Below, in pieces: positions 5,226 to 6,237 of a stretch of DNA of 6,237 nt. Each line of letters starts with the position of its first letter. Positions within the stretch are counted from its first letter, which is position 1. Source of the DNA: Lachnoclostridium sp. UBA7215 (GTDB lineage Bacteria; Bacillota; Clostridia; Lachnospirales; Lachnospiraceae); NCBI GenBank assembly GCA_002490465.1, contig DKUB01000052.1, positions 1-6,237 of the forward strand, written 5' to 3'. Both the position numbers and the translations under genes were made by a program. The notes under the pieces were generated by a model. It was not told the origin of the DNA. It saw nothing but the letters and a program-made list of their open reading frames with translations, and ran no database searches.

Positions 5226-5283
5226 GAAAATTCTGTGAATACTGAGACAAAAATCGGTATTTTGACTGACAGCCTCTTTTTTA

Positions 5284-5616
5284 TTATGTATTTGCCATTG
5301 ATTTTTTGTAAGATATTCCCCATGCTTCCATGGAATCAATAATGGGGCGCATGGATTCACCCAACTCACTTAAAGCATATTCTACCCGTGGAGGGACTTC
5401 CGGGTATACGGTTCGTGTGATGATCCCATCATCCTCTAAGGAGCGCAGGCTGTCTGTCAACACCTTCTGGCTGATCCCTTCCAGGTCTTTTCTCAATTCG
5501 TTAAAACGCCAGGGGCGTACCTGAAGATTTCGTATGATCAGCAGTTTCCATTTGCTTCCGATCAGTGCTACGGTGGTAGCTACAGGGCAGTCCGGCATTT
5601 CTTCCTTTGTCATCAT
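5284..5616 (-). CDS. HxlR-family winged-helix transcription regulator
   Basis: This 110-residue protein is a complete HxlR-type (DUF24) regulator, a dimeric DNA-binding protein of usual length. CPVATTVALIGSKWKLLIIRNL (10-31) is the family signature. The recognition helix is near ISQKVLTDSLRSLEDDGII (48-66), and the wing is TRTVYPEVPPRVEYALSELG (67-86). Cys10 is the only cysteine and sits at the position used for thiol sensing of quinones, aldehydes or hypochlorite in YodB, CatR and HypR of Bacillus. A redox or electrophile sensor is therefore plausible. GGAGG lies 7 bases before ATG 5616; ATG 5613 directly follows. The gene has its own promoter and is divergent from a plus-strand promoter bearing the box also found before the flavodoxin-type oxidoreductase, its likely target. 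Confidence 0.92.
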   Translation of the reverse strand: MMTKEEMPDCPVATTVALIGSKWKLLIIRNLQVRPWRFNELRKDLEGISQKVLTDSLRSLEDDGIITRTVYPEVPPRVEYALSELGESMRPIIDSMEAWGISYKKSMANT

Positions 5617-5657
5617 ATCGACACCTCCATAAGTTCAGATTTGAATGTTACATGCAA

Positions 5658-5686
5658 ATTATAACCTAATGTGGAAATCCCGTCAA
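5658..5686 (-). promoter_or_regulatory. Promoter of the HxlR gene
   Basis: On the minus strand TTGACG (5686-5681), a 17-base spacer and TATAAT (5663-5658) form a near-consensus vegetative promoter about 42 bases upstream of the HxlR start. The candidate operator at 5718-5759 lies upstream of its -35. Confidence 0.85.
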
Positions 5687-5717
5687 TTAGAGCCTGACAG
5701 GTTACTTTTAGGTGACT

Positions 5718-5767
5718 GGGTTATAAAAAAGTGCGTACTTTTTTCCTGAAAAATAACCCGATATAAT
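5718..5767 (+). promoter_or_regulatory. Divergent HxlR-box promoter with nested palindrome
   Basis: The box GTGCGTACTT (5731-5740) lies inside an inverted repeat, AAAAAAGT (5725-5732) with ACTTTTTT (5737-5744). This is itself flanked by a second pair, GGGTTAT (5718-5724) and ATAACCC (5753-5759). A perfect -10 TATAAT follows at 5762-5767, 31 bases after the box start, as in the promoters at 66 and 3250. The -35 would be the T-rich end of the palindrome (5739-5744). The promoter points away from the HxlR gene, towards what is now an IS element. Confidence 0.55.
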
Positions 5768-5770
5768 GAT

Positions 5771-6237
5771 GTGGGTGTCAAAAGTACGCCATTATTAAGT
5801 TTTAGTTTATTGACAACTGAATAAAGCTATGTTTCATTGCTGTTTTCTGGTAAAATATAATCATCATATATATTTTACGAGGTATAAGTAATGTCTTTTG
5901 TTTTGAATAATTATCAACAGATTTCCCTCTTTGATTCGCTCGGATTCTTATCTGAGCGTAAACAAAAAATACTGGATAAATCATGGGCAAAGCCATTTTC
6001 AGATCACATTTTTTCTAACATCGATGAAAGGCTGTTTGCCCCTCTTTACAGCGATAAGAGAAATTCTCGTCCGAATGCCCCGGTCAATGTGATTGTCGGA
6101 GCACTCATCCTCAAAGAGTTCAATGGCCTTACAGACGACGAAATACTTGAGGAATGCGAGTTTGATTTCAGATACCAGTATGCCCTGCATACTACCAGTT
6201 ATGAAAACCAGCCTCTGAGCGACCGTACATTCAGCAG
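5771..6237 (+). mobile_element. IS1182-type insertion sequence, left part
   Basis: The transposase reading frame beginning at 5891 continues past the window end, so only the left part of the element is visible. The exact left end is not proven. A candidate terminal sequence is GTGGGTGTCAAAAGTACGCC at 5771-5790, about 100 bases before the transposase start. The right end and target duplication lie outside the window. The element sits just beyond the TATAAT of a promoter divergent from the HxlR gene. Confidence 0.6.
5891..6237 (+). CDS. IS1182-family transposase, N-terminal part
   Basis: ATG 5891 opens a frame of 115 codons that runs off the window end with no stop. It begins MSFVLNNYQQISLFDSLGFL. 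It then carries the DUF772 (transposase InsH N-terminal) pattern: LYSDKRNSRPNAPVNVIVGALIL, FNGLTDDEILEECEFDFRYQYAL and NQPLSDRTFS. This N-terminal domain binds the element's ends and precedes the DDE catalytic domain, which lies beyond the window. ACGAGG (5877-5882) is a modest ribosome site. A TTGACA (5810-5815) upstream could be the -35 of the element's own promoter, but no clean -10 at proper spacing is seen. The gene appears intact so far, with no stop or frameshift in the visible part. Confidence 0.88.
   Translation, partial: MSFVLNNYQQISLFDSLGFLSERKQKILDKSWAKPFSDHIFSNIDERLFAPLYSDKRNSRPNAPVNVIVGALILKEFNGLTDDEILEECEFDFRYQYALHTTSYENQPLSDRTFS

Noticed and set aside
5226..5283. Possible terminator after the HxlR gene (minus strand) from the AT-rich hairpin AGTCAAAAT / ATTTTTGTCT
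   Set aside because: The stem is AT-rich with a mismatch and a bulge, and no separate T run follows; a terminator is expected here but this one is too weak to list.

Overview
The window looks like an accessory region of a gut-type Clostridia chromosome, most likely a Lachnospiraceae-like Firmicute. Supporting this are the moderate GC content, strong AGGAGG-type ribosome sites, TTGACA/TATAAT promoters, an ECF sigma/anti-sigma pair, a DUF4143 ATPase, flavodoxin-fold oxidoreductases with an HxlR regulator, and an IS1182-type transposase. The taxon is inferred from gene style; no rRNA or other marker is present.

Layout, left to right. 1-110: a promoter/operator segment that recurs at 3185-3286. 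176-495: a small toxin-antitoxin locus with an intact antitoxin-like ORF and a ParE-type toxin broken by an internal out-of-frame deletion, closed by a terminator (521-552). 564-1767: an ECF-type promoter, an ECF sigma factor and an overlapping membrane-anchored putative anti-sigma gene. 1773-1850: a 20-codon scrap of the flavodoxin gene found intact at 3346, now part of a terminator-like hairpin. 1872-3148: a strong promoter with an inverted repeat, driving an AAA ATPase/DUF4143 protein. 3185-4384: the second promoter copy, an intact NAD(P)H:flavin-type oxidoreductase (flavodoxin fold), a second oxidoreductase gene that has lost its N-terminal third, and a terminator. 4385-5225 (minus strand): a GNAT acetyltransferase overlapping an upstream 59-aa ORF, a candidate toxin-antitoxin pair with its own promoter. 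5284-5686 (minus strand): an HxlR-family regulator and its promoter. 5718-5767: a divergent plus-strand promoter with the same GTGCGTACTT box as the oxidoreductase promoters. 5771-6237: the left part of an IS1182-type element, cut by the window end.

How the parts may work together. The box GTGCGTACTT occurs three times on the plus strand, each time 30-31 bases before a TACAAT/TATAAT -10 hexamer: at 66, at 3250 (before the oxidoreductase) and at 5731 (divergent from the HxlR gene). This suggests a small HxlR regulon controlling flavin-dependent oxidoreductases, possibly through the conserved N-terminal cysteine. At one promoter the expected oxidoreductase is replaced by the toxin-antitoxin and sigma cassettes. 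At another an IS element lies where the target gene would be. Repeats, gene scraps and broken genes together indicate a locus repeatedly rearranged around flavodoxin/HxlR units.

No CRISPR array, rRNA, tRNA or clear phage gene is visible. The most distinctive features are the repeated promoter box, the flavodoxin scrap turned terminator, and the GNAT/59-aa pair.
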